A stretch of DNA of 64,000 bases, from positions 6,076,001-6,140,000 of the forward strand of contig NC_026655.2 of assembly GCF_000004075.3 (NCBI RefSeq), read 5' to 3'. Source of the DNA: Cucumis sativus. Lineage: Eukaryota; Streptophyta; Magnoliopsida; Cucurbitales; Cucurbitaceae. The stretch's first letter is position 1, and the number at the start of each line of letters is the position of its first letter. The translations under genes were made by a program, and so were the position numbers. Below, piece after piece: positions 1 through 10,483 of the stretch. Below the pieces are notes generated by a model. The model did not search any database. It had not been told where the DNA came from and worked only from the letters and a program-made list of their open reading frames with translations.

Positions 1-1330
1 AAGAATGTGCTATATATAGTAAATCATGTAGTGTACTTTTGGTTTCTCTTTTGTCTTCCTTAGTTACTTTTTGATACTATTATTAATTTGGTGAGTCAGA
101 AATGTGTGGCATGCATTGATGTGGTGAAGGAATTTGTTGACACTTTTTCAGATCCATAAAATATATTTCTTTTGTTTATACAATTATAGGATTTTATATT
201 TTCACCAAATTACTTTAGTATTATCAATTACATTCCCACATTCTATCCACTAACCTATATGACCCATCACCAATTTTAAATACACCAAAACCCTACTTTT
301 CCCCAACCTTATACATGTTATATGCCAAAATTAAAATGCACCCATCTTTATGTGTTAATAACGATAAATTTGTAATTTGAAGGATAATGTGATCTAGGAA
401 AAGATGAAAAGATCATTTCCATTGATTTAATGATATAAATTTTAAAATCAAAATGATATACTTACAATAAAACTTTGACTTAGGATGTTCGTATTAGGAT
501 TTTCAAGTCATATTAAATTAATTCTCGAACCAAATGAATTAGAGTATATATTTAGCTTATAAACTAAATTCATAGCTCAACCGTGGTATATCGTCTCTTG
601 CTTAAGATATAAAAGAGGTTAGTTTGGACTTTTTACCATAAAACTACTTTTTTTTAGGCTTAAATAGATATTGAACTCTCTATTCATAAAATGAGGAGAG
701 TCGGGATCAACCTCATCATCAGCCGTGGCCAAGATCGAGTAGACCGATTTGGCTCGGAGGTGCAATTCTCTGGTTTAACACTTTCACTATTTTCTTTTGG
801 GAACTCCATAAGCCCATTACGTGTTCTATAACCCAAAATTACCAATAATTGTAGAAGAATTGAACATCTAATTGATCTAGTACCACTGGATGTTTGAAAG
901 TTTATGATCTTTAATTTTCTATGCCAAACCTATTACGGGCCCTTTTAAGTATTTGGCGTATCTTGAATCATGAACTATTTTAGATTAGCTTTAGTCCAAT
1001 ATCCAAAGAATTCAGATCATAAACACAAATCACAAAAATAATCAAAATGTAAATTATTCAGCTAATAGCGTTTCACAGAGTTAAACATTGGAAAAAAATT
1101 AGAATCAATGACTTTACATCTAATAAGTATAAAAATTACAGTCACATTGCGACTCTCAAATAAAAAGATAATTAATAAGTAGACATCGCTTTGGACGACA
1201 GACAAATAGTTCTAGACACACAAGAAAGAAAAAAAGAGAAAAAATAAAAATACAAAAACAATTGTTTGGAGAAAAATTTATGTTTAAAAGGGATTAAGAA
1301 ATTGGGAGTGGGTTTGGTTTAGTTGGAGAA
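1..1330. other. intergenic, left edge
   Basis: No coding region is supported. The sequence is A+T-rich with many stops in all frames. A short GC-richer patch at about 690-770 stands out from its surroundings but has no open frame or RNA signature that I recognise. The right end serves as the 3' flank of the thioesterase gene on the minus strand. Confidence 0.6.
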
Positions 1331-3537
1331 TTAATTAGTAAAATATTGTTTGGGCTTCGAATTCCATTGAGTTCTGGCTCTCACAATCTCATCCTTATTG
1401 GGTTGCATCCGAAGAAGGTGGGTGTAATGGAGATTTTTGGAAAGGTCTCCGGTGGCTGTGGTGGTGGTGCTTGTCAATGACTCCACCAGATTGGATTGCC
1501 GGCATTCTCTCCGATATTCCAGCGTCATGCTCGTTAGATCAAAATCTTCCAACACAGTTATTGGTACACTCTGCAAAATTATATAATATTCATTTCCATT
1601 CTCATTCCCATGGTAGCTCTAATTTAGTTCTGGTTGTGTTTATAAGCTATCAACTAACTATATCTTATTCAACTTTCAATATTATGTATAATTAAAATTT
1701 TAAACTTTCTAATTTGAAGAGTCCTGAATTCATCGAAGACTTTTTGCTATTTTTTTTATTAAACAGACGATGAATGAAAGTTCAATTATCACTTATAAGA
1801 TAGAAGATTGGGAAAGTTGAGAGACTGAAGTTATTTGACATCATTATAAAATTTTAAAATGCTAAAAATTATAGTTTAAGCTTTAAATTTGTACCTCCAA
1901 AATCCACCCTATGTATTTAACATTGTTGACATGCTGGTTGGCATCCATGTCGTTCCATCTAGGCTGCATATGTCGACAAATATCACTGTTAATAACCACA
2001 ACATTAAATATTTATCTATGCTATCGTAGGTTCGACATCAACATAGGAAGGAGGTTAATTGATATATTTCCATTGTGATGTAGGAAAGGCACGAAAGGAA
2101 TTCGAAGGAGATATGATCTTTTGCATATGTCTACTTTAATAATATATATCATCGCAAATCTACTTTGGTGATTGAGTTTTGATACTCACTGCTAAGCCTG
2201 ATCGAATTCTCTCAGCGGTTTTATCAGTGAGCTTGTCGATCTTTTCGCTGTCGTTTTGGTCAGTGGGGATGGCGATTCTATTGAGATAAAATGGGGTCAA
2301 CTCTTCTCTAACTTGGTCTGGTATTTTTGATAACCTTCTTGTTTCTTTGTTCATTATAACCCATGTGCTGAAATCCAAAAAGAATTGTACATAACAAAAA
2401 ATTATAATGTAAGAGAGAATATTAACGAAAACATGAATGGAAATTATGTGCATGAATATTATTTGTTATATTATAAAATATAAAGTTGATTTGTATATCT
2501 ATTCAAATGACAAAATTGTTGAAAAGATTTACATATAAACTCTTTTATGTACCTAGTAGCTCGAGTAATAACCTCTCGAGTATGATAGTCTCTTATAATC
2601 CAATCACGTCGCATCCCATTTTTGCCAGCTGCGTCAACCCAGGTGTCTATCTCAACAACATCTCCCCTGTATAATTGAATTAATTGAAGTGAAATGAAAG
2701 TATAGAGTAGATTAAGATGAAGTAAACGAGTACAAAAATAGAAGTCTAATGAAAGGGTTTAATTAATTTATGTAACACAATAGACTAGAATAGAAGAGAA
2801 GAGAATACCAGCAACTATATCTCTGAACTTGAACGTGAACACGTGTAACAACCCAGATGAGTTTCCGGAGGCTCATCTCCCGAGTGGCGCCAAAGTCATT
2901 TCCGGCCAAACCCGAGCACGTTACATGATTCAGCGCTGTTTCCTGTTTTGTTTTGTTTTTTTGTTTTTTTTAATTTTTTCATTTCATTTCATTATTTTTA
3001 TCTCAACAATCACCAAACCATACTTTAAAATACAATTGATCCTTTTAAATCAAATTCTTAAAAATAATAAGCTATCCGTATCCGTACATGCTTTAAATTA
3101 AACAAACAAACCTGAAGAAGATTCATGAGAGTTTCCATGGTGGCAGTTTTATCTGGTCCAATTTCATAAGACCTAATAATAAAGGTTTGTCCATAAACAA
3201 ACTTATCTTCTACAAACCTCCCAAGAAGACAATCATGGAGAGGCTTTTCTCCCTCGATGGCGCCGCTTTCTTCCACCAACAACGACCCTCTCTTTTCGCC
3301 GGAGAAAACCGGAGCCTCAACATGAACCCCATTTACCTTCTTCCCATTTACCAAGTCCACGCTTCTACGTGAACTACTCCGTCGGCCCCTCACCATCACA
3401 ATGCAGAAGTTACATCGTCGGTTGTTCAAACCACGAGGGTAACACGAGGCGTAGGAATAACAGTTGTTGTTTTGGAGTTTGGAGAAATGGGTAGTTAAGA
3501 ATGTTGGATTGAACGATAATGGTGCAATGGAAGCCAT
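1331..3537 (-). CDS. plastid acyl-ACP thioesterase, FatB-type
   Basis: Six exons on the minus strand: 3112-3537, 2809-2942, 2553-2666, 2190-2367, 1895-1963 and 1331-1570. All have GT-AG borders and join in frame to 386 aa. The enzyme hydrolyses acyl-ACP to release free fatty acids in the plastid stroma, ending de novo synthesis. Landmarks of the hot-dog thioesterase fold are visible: RSYEIGPDKTATMETL in exon 1, LIWVVTRV in exon 2, GKNGMRRDWIIRDY in exon 3, the hinge WVIMNKETRRLSKIP in exon 4, the catalytic segment DANQHVNN (Asp291, Asn293, His295) in exon 5, and EYRREC (Glu329, Cys330) in exon 6. The first ~85 residues are basic and Ser/Asn-rich, as in a transit peptide. The hydrophobic anchor usual in FatB between transit peptide and fold is not evident, and the protein is shorter than typical FatB (about 410-420 aa). 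Motifs lie closer to FatB than FatA, but the copy is divergent. Confidence 0.9.
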
Positions 3538-4237
3538 TGAATAGTGGTAAATGGATGGAGTATGTTGTTTTTAAATTGAAAAGAGGGAAAGAAAGTAAAA
3601 TGAATGTGTGCGGAGAATATTAAGAAAGGGAATAACAATGAATTGATTCTAGCTAGGTCATGGTTGGCTAAAGAGAAGAAATGGGAAAATAAAAACATTA
3701 ACCCTAGTAGGTGCAACCAAAAGATTTTAATTTAATTTGGAAAGGAAGAAGGTAGAAGAAAGAGGATGGAAATTGGGAAAATGGGTAAATGAATAAAGTA
3801 AATGTATATAAAGAAATAGAGAAGATGGAAGGAAATGGGAGTTTATTGTTGAACAAACTTTGAAATAGGTGGGAGAGAAATCTAGAGGTCTCTTCCATCC
3901 TTAACTTACACGCAAAAGTGGAGAAATATGAATGGTTTAATTTGGCCATTTATTTTTCTTAATTATAGACTCCTTGAATAATTGTTGAATTAAGTTAATA
4001 ATAATTGACCAATTTTGGATATATGCAATGTGTATTTTAGATAATTTGATTGAAGAGAAGTTCAATACAAAACATTAGGAACTTATAGTAATTAAATATG
4101 AATTTTACCACCTTAGCTATTTCAAGATGAGTAATGTTGGCTTTTTAAAAGAGTAGTGTTTGAGATAAATTTATTTATTTTAGTATATATTCAAGTTTTA
4201 TTGCTTTTAAGAGTTGGATAAATAAAAGGGTAATTGT

Positions 4238-4470
4238 CACGATGATTTTAAGAATAATAATTAAAAAAATTGCAAATATCGTTGATAGACTTGTATTAAT
4301 ATAGGCTCGTATAATCTGTCGATGATAGACCAATTTTTATAATATGATCTATCAGTGATAGACTATATCATTGATAAAATTTGACAAACTTTACTATATT
4401 TGTAATTTTTTAAAAATGTTTTTATATACTTAATTATTTTGAATTTAATTACTAAATTTGCAACTAATTG
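4238..4470. repeat. palindromic dispersed repeat, copy 1
   Basis: An A+T-rich element containing several GTCTATCA/TGATAGAC half-palindromes (GATCTATCAGTGATAGACTA is a near-perfect hairpin) inside 'tgcaaatat' and 'atatttgtaattttttaaaaatg' flanks. Five more related copies are in this window. It looks like a non-autonomous, MITE-like repeat; no terminal repeats or target duplication could be fixed by eye. Confidence 0.55.
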
Positions 4471-5362
4471 TTGTATTTGGGTTGTGGCCCAATCCAATAT
4501 TGGAAGTACGATTGAGTTTAGGCCCATGCTATAAAGAAAATTAATCAACAAAATAAACATAGTAAAAGAGTCAAACTAAGGGTTATTTGGATTGACTTGT
4601 ATTAAGAATCACTAAAATGTCTATTCAAATTAGGTATTATGTGCTTAGCTTCAGATTAATGTAGTTTTAAAAATAATTGTTAAAAGTGTTATTGCTTATA
4701 CAAAAATTAGTGATAAAATGTAGTATATTTAGGGTTTGCTAAATCTCAATTTTCAATCTTTAAAATATATTAAATCTCAATTTACATGTTTTAGTTATGA
4801 AATTAATCACCAAATATGACTCAAAAAATATTTTTTTTTTAAGAAATGAGAACTCTGCTAATTAGGTATGATGGCATTAATTTTGATTTCTGTAAAAAAA
4901 AAGAAACTGTAAATAGAGAGTATTGTGTAATAAACTAATGTAAAGTTGGATAGCAACTTGAGTTTATGTGATGAGTGGAAGATCATATATAATATATATA
5001 TTTCAACTATACCTTTGCTAAAAGCTAATTTTGATAATTTGTTTTTCTTTTTAAAAAGGGTAAAGCTCCCCATTTTCTTTAAATTTGTCTTTTAAATATA
5101 ATTCCAGAATTGACTTAATATTTAAATTTAATAAAGTCGAAAGAACTAAAGTGAGTTTTAAAGAGAAAACTTAAAAGAAAAAAGAAGAGAGAATTTAAGA
5201 GCACTCATTGTCATTGTGGTAGCAACTGCAAGAAGAGGTAGAGAGCCACACACACAACCACTTATAATGAGCACGAAAACTCCGAGTATGTTCTTCCAAT
5301 TATAAATGAATATCATAACCCTTATAAGGAGGAGCTTCAAAATACATAACATTGAAACACAA

Positions 5363-5387
5363 ACACACACACACACACATATATATA
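5363..5387. repeat. (AC)n(AT)n microsatellite
   Basis: A dinucleotide run of AC passes directly into AT. It lies in noncoding DNA about 0.9 kb before the DUF761 gene. Confidence 0.9.
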
Positions 5388-6192
5388 AATAAAGAATGGG
5401 GCATATAAACTTTAGAATCTGTCCACTACTTTGCCTAGAAATGGACTTGCATACACACAAATTGGAATATGGAAGTGTGTCTCAAAGTTGCATCTTATTC
5501 ATTCATATAAATAAATATAAAGCTATATCTTCTTTCCTTAATGGATGAATCACTTAATTAAATATTCAAATGAGCTTTCCATTTATAAAGTTACTATCTG
5601 ATTTGTAAAGTTTTTTCTTTTCCTTTTATTTGTGCAATACCAATGTTTTGATCTTAACCATTCTTACATTTTTATACATCTTCTATGGGTTGAGTTCAAT
5701 TTGTTTAGCTAACTTTAATTATTTTTAAAACCATGCATGCTTAGTTGTAAAGTTAAAATCATAACTTTGATCATACATATATATCTCTTCTTTTGATCCA
5801 TCCTAATTAATTCTTTTGTATTCGTAGTTTTGCAATATAAATTTTATTTTAAATGATTCTTTCTTCTCTTTTCGTGTTAATTTTTTTCAAATATTTTAAA
5901 GTAACTCATGCATACATGTCCCATTTTTAACCCATAATCACAACTTATCACTTTAAACCTCCAATTTACAACTCTCTCTCTCTATATATAAATTAAAAGA
6001 TAAATCTATTTCTTTCACTTAACTATCCAATCTACTCATATATGACTATCCATGAATGAAGTTAAGCAATAATTTATAATAGTCTTAAAATAAACTAAAC
6101 AAGCCTTGCAAACAATTAAAATAACTGAATATAGTATTCAAAGTTTCTGAAGTCTAAAAGTTCCACTCAGTATCACATTGCCATTCATGGAT

Positions 6193-6200
6193 TATATAAA
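6193..6200 (+). promoter_or_regulatory. TATA box of DUF761 gene
   Basis: TATATAAA about 100 bp before the ATG at 6302, a normal spacing for a plant promoter with a short leader. Confidence 0.6.
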
Positions 6201-6301
6201 TTGTAGGATTTCCTCAATTTTCCCTCAAGATATGGAAGCCTCTTCCATCTTCTTAGATTTCTTATAAATTTTCTTTTTTGAGAAAATCCCAATCAAGGAA
6301 A

Positions 6302-6817
6302 ATGGGTCTTACAAAGATCGAAACATCATCTTCATCAAAATCCAACCATTCCCCTGTAAATAATATAATCATCAACATCCTCCTCCTCTGCTGCTTTCTC
6401 ACAGCTCTCTTATGGATCCTTCCTTCTTCATCTCTCTTTCATCCCTCCAATTACCCAATAAACTTTCCCACGCCCACTTTCGTTTTCATCCTTGGCAATC
6501 TCATCGTCGTCCTTCTCATCGGAGAATCCAAGGTTTTTTCATCAACAACTCCGGACCCTTTCGGGTTTGATATTTGCTTTTACGATGGGAGTTTTCGAGA
6601 GACTTTGGTTAGTGAAGGGGATCACAAGAGGACTTCTGAGAGCTTTGATGAGGAGGATGAGTGGGAAATTGAATCGGTTAATTCGGAGGAATTGAGTAAA
6701 AGGGCTGATGATTTTATTGCCAGAGTTAATATGCAGAGGAAGATTGAAGCTATGATGGTTATGTATTGTTGTGATATGATGACGATGAAGAAACGATATA
6801 CAAAGAAATACTATTAA
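6302..6817 (+). CDS. DUF4408/DUF761 membrane protein
   Basis: Single exon, 171 aa, function unknown. Two hydrophobic segments (about residues 22-40 and 58-75) form the DUF4408-like N-terminal membrane region. An acidic linker (about 113-130) follows, then the DUF761 signature ELSKRADDFIARVNMQRKIE (about 130-149), and a short Met/Cys/Lys-rich tail. In the family this signature is normally C-terminal and the proteins are small, plant-specific and often stress-responsive; that is family knowledge, not seen here. The frame stays open upstream to a TTG at 6278, but the first ATG is at 6302 in a good context (AAAATGGG), so I start there. A TATA box lies at 6193. Confidence 0.82.
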   Translation: MGLTKIETSSSSKSNHSPVNNIIINILLLCCFLTALLWILPSSSLFHPSNYPINFPTPTFVFILGNLIVVLLIGESKVFSSTTPDPFGFDICFYDGSFRETLVSEGDHKRTSESFDEEDEWEIESVNSEELSKRADDFIARVNMQRKIEAMMVMYCCDMMTMKKRYTKKYY

Positions 6818-7028
6818 GTCTTCTGTAATTTATTAGCTTCTTTGTTTAACTAATGGAAGTCGTTCCGTTGGCATACTATGTAATGATTTGTTCATATTTC
6901 AAACTTTATAAATGAAAAAACGAGACGAGTATGGAAAAGACGGAGCCAATTTTGAGTGACTCGTGTCATGGAATGAACGACATAAAAGTTTACAAAAAAA
7001 CAGGGAAAGAAAAAACATGAACAATGCA

Positions 7029-7050
7029 ATATATATATATATATATATAA
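7029..7050. repeat. (AT)n microsatellite
   Basis: A pure AT dinucleotide run just upstream of the gene A promoter motifs. Confidence 0.9.
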
Positions 7051-7067
7051 ATGTTATTTCTGATTGG

Positions 7068-7125
7068 CACGTGTGTGGATCATGCAGTTGCCACGACTCT
7101 TTTTTCTTTTTGGTTTTGTTATAAG
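7068..7125 (+). promoter_or_regulatory. HSD gene A promoter: G-box, RY motif, TATA
   Basis: CACGTG at 7068-7073 (G-box/ABRE core), CATGCA at 7081-7086 (RY motif) and TATAAG at 7120-7125, in that order before the ATG at 7204. RY plus ABRE is the classical arrangement read by ABI3/LEC-class B3 factors and bZIPs in maturing seeds. The motifs are seen; seed expression is inferred. Confidence 0.55.
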
Positions 7126-7203
7126 AGGATTCGAAAGTGAATTCAATTGTGTTATTTTGTTCTGAACTTTGTCTCTGTTTTCGGGAAGAGGAGTAAATTA
7201 GGA

Positions 7204-8932
7204 ATGGAGTTGATTAAAAGCTTCTTGAATTTAGTTTCTCCACCCATTACTTTCGTCTCTCTCGGATTCTTCTTACCGCCTTATGTGGTTCTTAAGTATT
7301 TCCTCTATTTGGTTAGAGGTATTTTTACCGAAGATGTCGCCGGAAAAGTAGTTCTCATAACCGGCGCTTCCTCCGGCATCGGCGAGGTAACTAACAACCT
7401 TCTTCCTTTGGTGAAGTGTTAATATAAGAACTAACCTATTGATACGTTGATGTAAGGTTTTGAGTTTAGTACTGATTTCAAATAGACAATAATCAAAACA
7501 GCATTCCAACTAAACTTAAATGATTTTGCCATTTGACTATTTTTTATTGGAGGAAGTATTTTTTGAGAATGTTAATAACTAAAATATTTACTATTATGAA
7601 CCAACAATGATGAGTAATAATAACAACAACAATAATAATAAAAACCTTGGTGAACTGCTCTAGTTGACTGTTGCCTTGAAAGTTAACACAAAATCAAAGG
7701 TTTGTAAGGATGAGATTTGTGTTTGTAATTTTGTATTAAATGCAGCATTTAGCATATCAGTACGCACAGAGAGGAGCTCGATTAGCTCTTGTAGATAGAC
7801 GAAAGAGCCCACTTCATGAAGTTGCTGATATAGCTCGCTACTATGGCTCCCCTGATGTTATCACCATTCCAGCCGACGTTTCCAAACTCCAAGATTCTCG
7901 ACGAATCATCTACGACACGATTAATCACTTCGGCCGACGTAATTCAATCAATCCACGTATCAATGCACATCATTGCTATTGGATTCATCATAACTTTACT
8001 TCAATTTTGTGATTTGAATGCAGTGGATCATTTAGTGAACAATGCAGGCGTCGCCAACATGACCCTGTTCGAAGAAATGAAAGACATAACTTCTTTCAAT
8101 CAAATAATGGTAACAACAAATACCAAAAATAGTAATCTGAAGAGCAATTTAAACTTTATTATAATTTTTTTAATCTCTTGATGCAGGACACGAATTACTG
8201 GGGGTCGGTTTATACAACCCAATTTGCGATTCCGTATTTGAGGAACAACAGAGGGAAGATCATAGTCCTTTCTTCAACCGCGGCGTGGTTGCCGGCTCCA
8301 AGAATGAGCATTTACAATGCAAGTTCTTGTCGTCTCTCTCTATTTTATGGGTTTAAATTTTGTTTCATTTGGTTTTATGCTCTGTTTTTTCTTAGGCAAC
8401 AAAGGCTGCACTTAAAAGCATGTTCGAAACATTGAGAGTGGAATTAGCTCCTGATATTGGGATCACAATTGTAACACCCGGGTTTGTTGAGTCTGAATTA
8501 ACTAAAGGAAAGGCCTTGTATTCTCATGGTGCAATGGAAGTTCATCAAGATGTTAGAGATGTAAGCATATAATTTCTCATATCCTCTTCTCTGTTTCTCT
8601 GTTTTTGTATAATTGATGGCATGGCATGACATTCATGGCAGGCTCTGATTGGTGCGATTCCGGTTGAGACGGTCGAGGCATGTGCAAAGGCCATTGTGAG
8701 AAGTGTGTGTCGTGGTGACCGGTACTTGACGGAGCCATCTTGGTACAATAGTGTGTATTACCTGAAAGTGTTTTGCCCGGAGGTGTTGGAGTGGTGTTAT
8801 CGTATATTTATGTATACGAGGCCGGGATCCTCTGTCGCGGAGGCGCCGAGCAAGAAGTTGCTGGATGCCACCGGAGCCAAGAATGTAATGTACCCACCTT
8901 CCATACACTCTGCTGAAATCGAGGACGACTAG
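7204..8932 (+). CDS. 11-beta-HSD-like dehydrogenase (steroleosin), gene A
   Basis: Six exons: 7204-7386, 7746-7938, 8024-8109, 8187-8318, 8396-8560 and 8642-8932; 349 aa. An oil-body-associated short-chain dehydrogenase of the HSD1/steroleosin family, thought to oxidise or reduce sterol-type substrates. The N-terminal 45 residues are a hydrophobic hairpin with two Pro pairs (SPP, LPPY), the proline-knob oil-body anchor. The Rossmann motif TGASSGIG (53-60), NNAG (131-134) and the full catalytic tetrad Asn157 (DTNYWG), Ser184, Tyr197 and Lys201 (YNATK) are present. Two oddities: the residue after strand beta-2 is Asp78 (VDRR) where the other three copies have Ala (VARR), and intron 4 starts with GC, not GT (AAT|gcaagt). 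The tail MYPPSIHSAEIEDD is typical of the family. First of four tandem copies, closest to gene B. Confidence 0.92.
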
Positions 8933-10336
8933 TTTTGCAAGAACCTTATACAAAAGTTTTGGTCTTTCTATCTTCTTTGTATATATTTATGTAATGTCTT
9001 TCCTTGGGATTGCTTTGTTTTTTAGACCACTTTAGTGTAGATCTTCCATCTAGCAACGAATGATAAATGATATACGTGTGTGTATGAATTACAATCATTT
9101 TTACTAAATATCCATCAAGTAGCATTGAATCTTTGGCAATGTCTTTTAAGATGGCATCAAGAAACGAGATATCTAGACCTAATATCTGTATAGTGTCGAA
9201 AGTAAAAAAATTTAAATTTTGTTTCAATCATGGATGACCATTACAACAGTGATCATTTATGGTTTTTCATATAATTGAAAATATAAGAGCAAAAAGTATT
9301 AAAGTTATAAAAACACGTAACTAAAGAAGAGTTAATTTGCATTGGAAGTTTTTTGGGTTTCAAGTTATTTTAAGCAATTTTTCTCTTATCATATTCACCA
9401 ACATTTGTTTTCTTTGCTTATTTTATTCATTTTCTGTTTAATTATTTTATAATGTAATGGACATATCATCTATTTAAGTTATAAGATAAGATAGAATCTT
9501 AAACCTCTAAATGTAATGGACATATCATTACCGGTTATGGTCAAAGTTATAAATTAAGTTAATTTTTTATTTTTTCCTCTTCTTCTTCATTGGCCGTTCT
9601 CCGTTTTCCTTTTCTCCTTTGTAGTTGACTATCAAAATGATATAGAGGTGTCAATGCTAGTTATCGAAACGTCATATGCAGTGAAGCAAGTGAACGAGAG
9701 CAACGAAAGAGAGGAGACTGAGAGAGAGGACCAAGAGGGAGAGCGAGAGAGCAAGAAAGAGAAAGGAAACCAAAAAAGATTGAGTGAGGGCAGCTCGACT
9801 CCACAGCCAATAAGAGATCTTTTCGTACATGAAATTCTACTGTAGTAATTTCACCTGAATGTGAGGTAACTCAAGTTTTAGGTCCCTTACAAAGCCATAT
9901 AAATTCACCTCTCATCTCAGGTTTAATATGAAAACATGAAGATGGTGCAGGACAAAAATAATAGCATGCGTCCAAGTTCAAAATCCACATGTAAACCTTA
10001 GAGATTGCCTCGTCTTTTGTAGGTTTATAGTCTATTCTGTTTTCTTCCCTCCTCTCATCTCATTTTCGTTAACCTCACTCTCCCCCTTCCAAACCACCGA
10101 TTCATTTTCATCTCAACACTCTCTGCCTTTTTCCTACCAGCTGTGGTTTACATAACCATCTTCAATGAATCGTGTCAATGGTAGCACCTACACAAAGCTT
10201 CTTTCGAGATCAACATGGATCGTGTAAAACGATTTCTGAAAACATTATCATCCTCATCTCCCCAAATTGAAGACAAGTTCAAGTAGCAATGAGATAGATT
10301 TTAGTGGGTATTTGTCACCTTGGGGTAGTTTCTCAG
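8933..10336. other. intergenic between HSD A and B
   Basis: Gene A 3' flank, then A+T-rich DNA. A purine-rich stretch at about 9690-9790 can be read as a 63-residue Glu/Arg/Lys-rich frame from an ATG at 9654, but the composition is low-complexity and I do not call it a gene. A C+T-rich stretch at about 10020-10140 is also unassigned. Confidence 0.5.
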
Positions 10337-10416
10337 CACGTATCACTATTCATGCATTTCAAAATTTGACACCTTCTTCTTCTTCTACATTCTGCTGGCT
10401 TACTTCCCCTATATAA
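10337..10416 (+). promoter_or_regulatory. HSD gene B promoter: ACGT core, RY motif, TATA
   Basis: CACGTA at 10337-10342, CATGCA at 10351-10356 and TATATAA at 10410-10416, before the ATG at 10484. Order and spacing closely match gene A. Confidence 0.55.
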
Positions 10417-10483
10417 TCTCCTTTAATTAATTTTCCTCTTTTCAGATTGTGTATGCTCACAGAGGATTCTTAATTAGGCAGCT

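Larger units (their letters stand above)
3538..6192. other. intergenic between thioesterase and DUF761 gene
   Basis: The left part is the thioesterase promoter and 5' leader; a TATATA at about 3806 is a weak candidate TATA box on the minus strand. A palindromic repeat copy lies at about 4238-4470. A TGGGCC-type site II pair lies at about 4484-4530 with no gene attached. An (AC)n(AT)n microsatellite lies at 5363-5387. No gene is supported. Confidence 0.5.

Noticed and set aside
4476-4540. TGGGCC-type elements followed by TATAAAG as a promoter
   Set aside because: No downstream coding region or RNA could be found on either strand; two short motifs alone are weak evidence.
5158-5460. 100-codon minus-strand frame with Cys/Val repeats
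   Set aside because: The Cys-Val part is the translated (AC)n microsatellite; the hydrophobic remainder has no recognisable family.
6278-6301. Upstream extension of the DUF761 protein
   Set aside because: The extended frame starts with TTG; the ATG at 6302 has a better context and a fitting TATA distance.
9648-9845. Glu/Arg/Lys-rich frame between HSD A and B
   Set aside because: The apparent first codon is GTG and the composition reflects a purine-rich stretch; no homology recognised.
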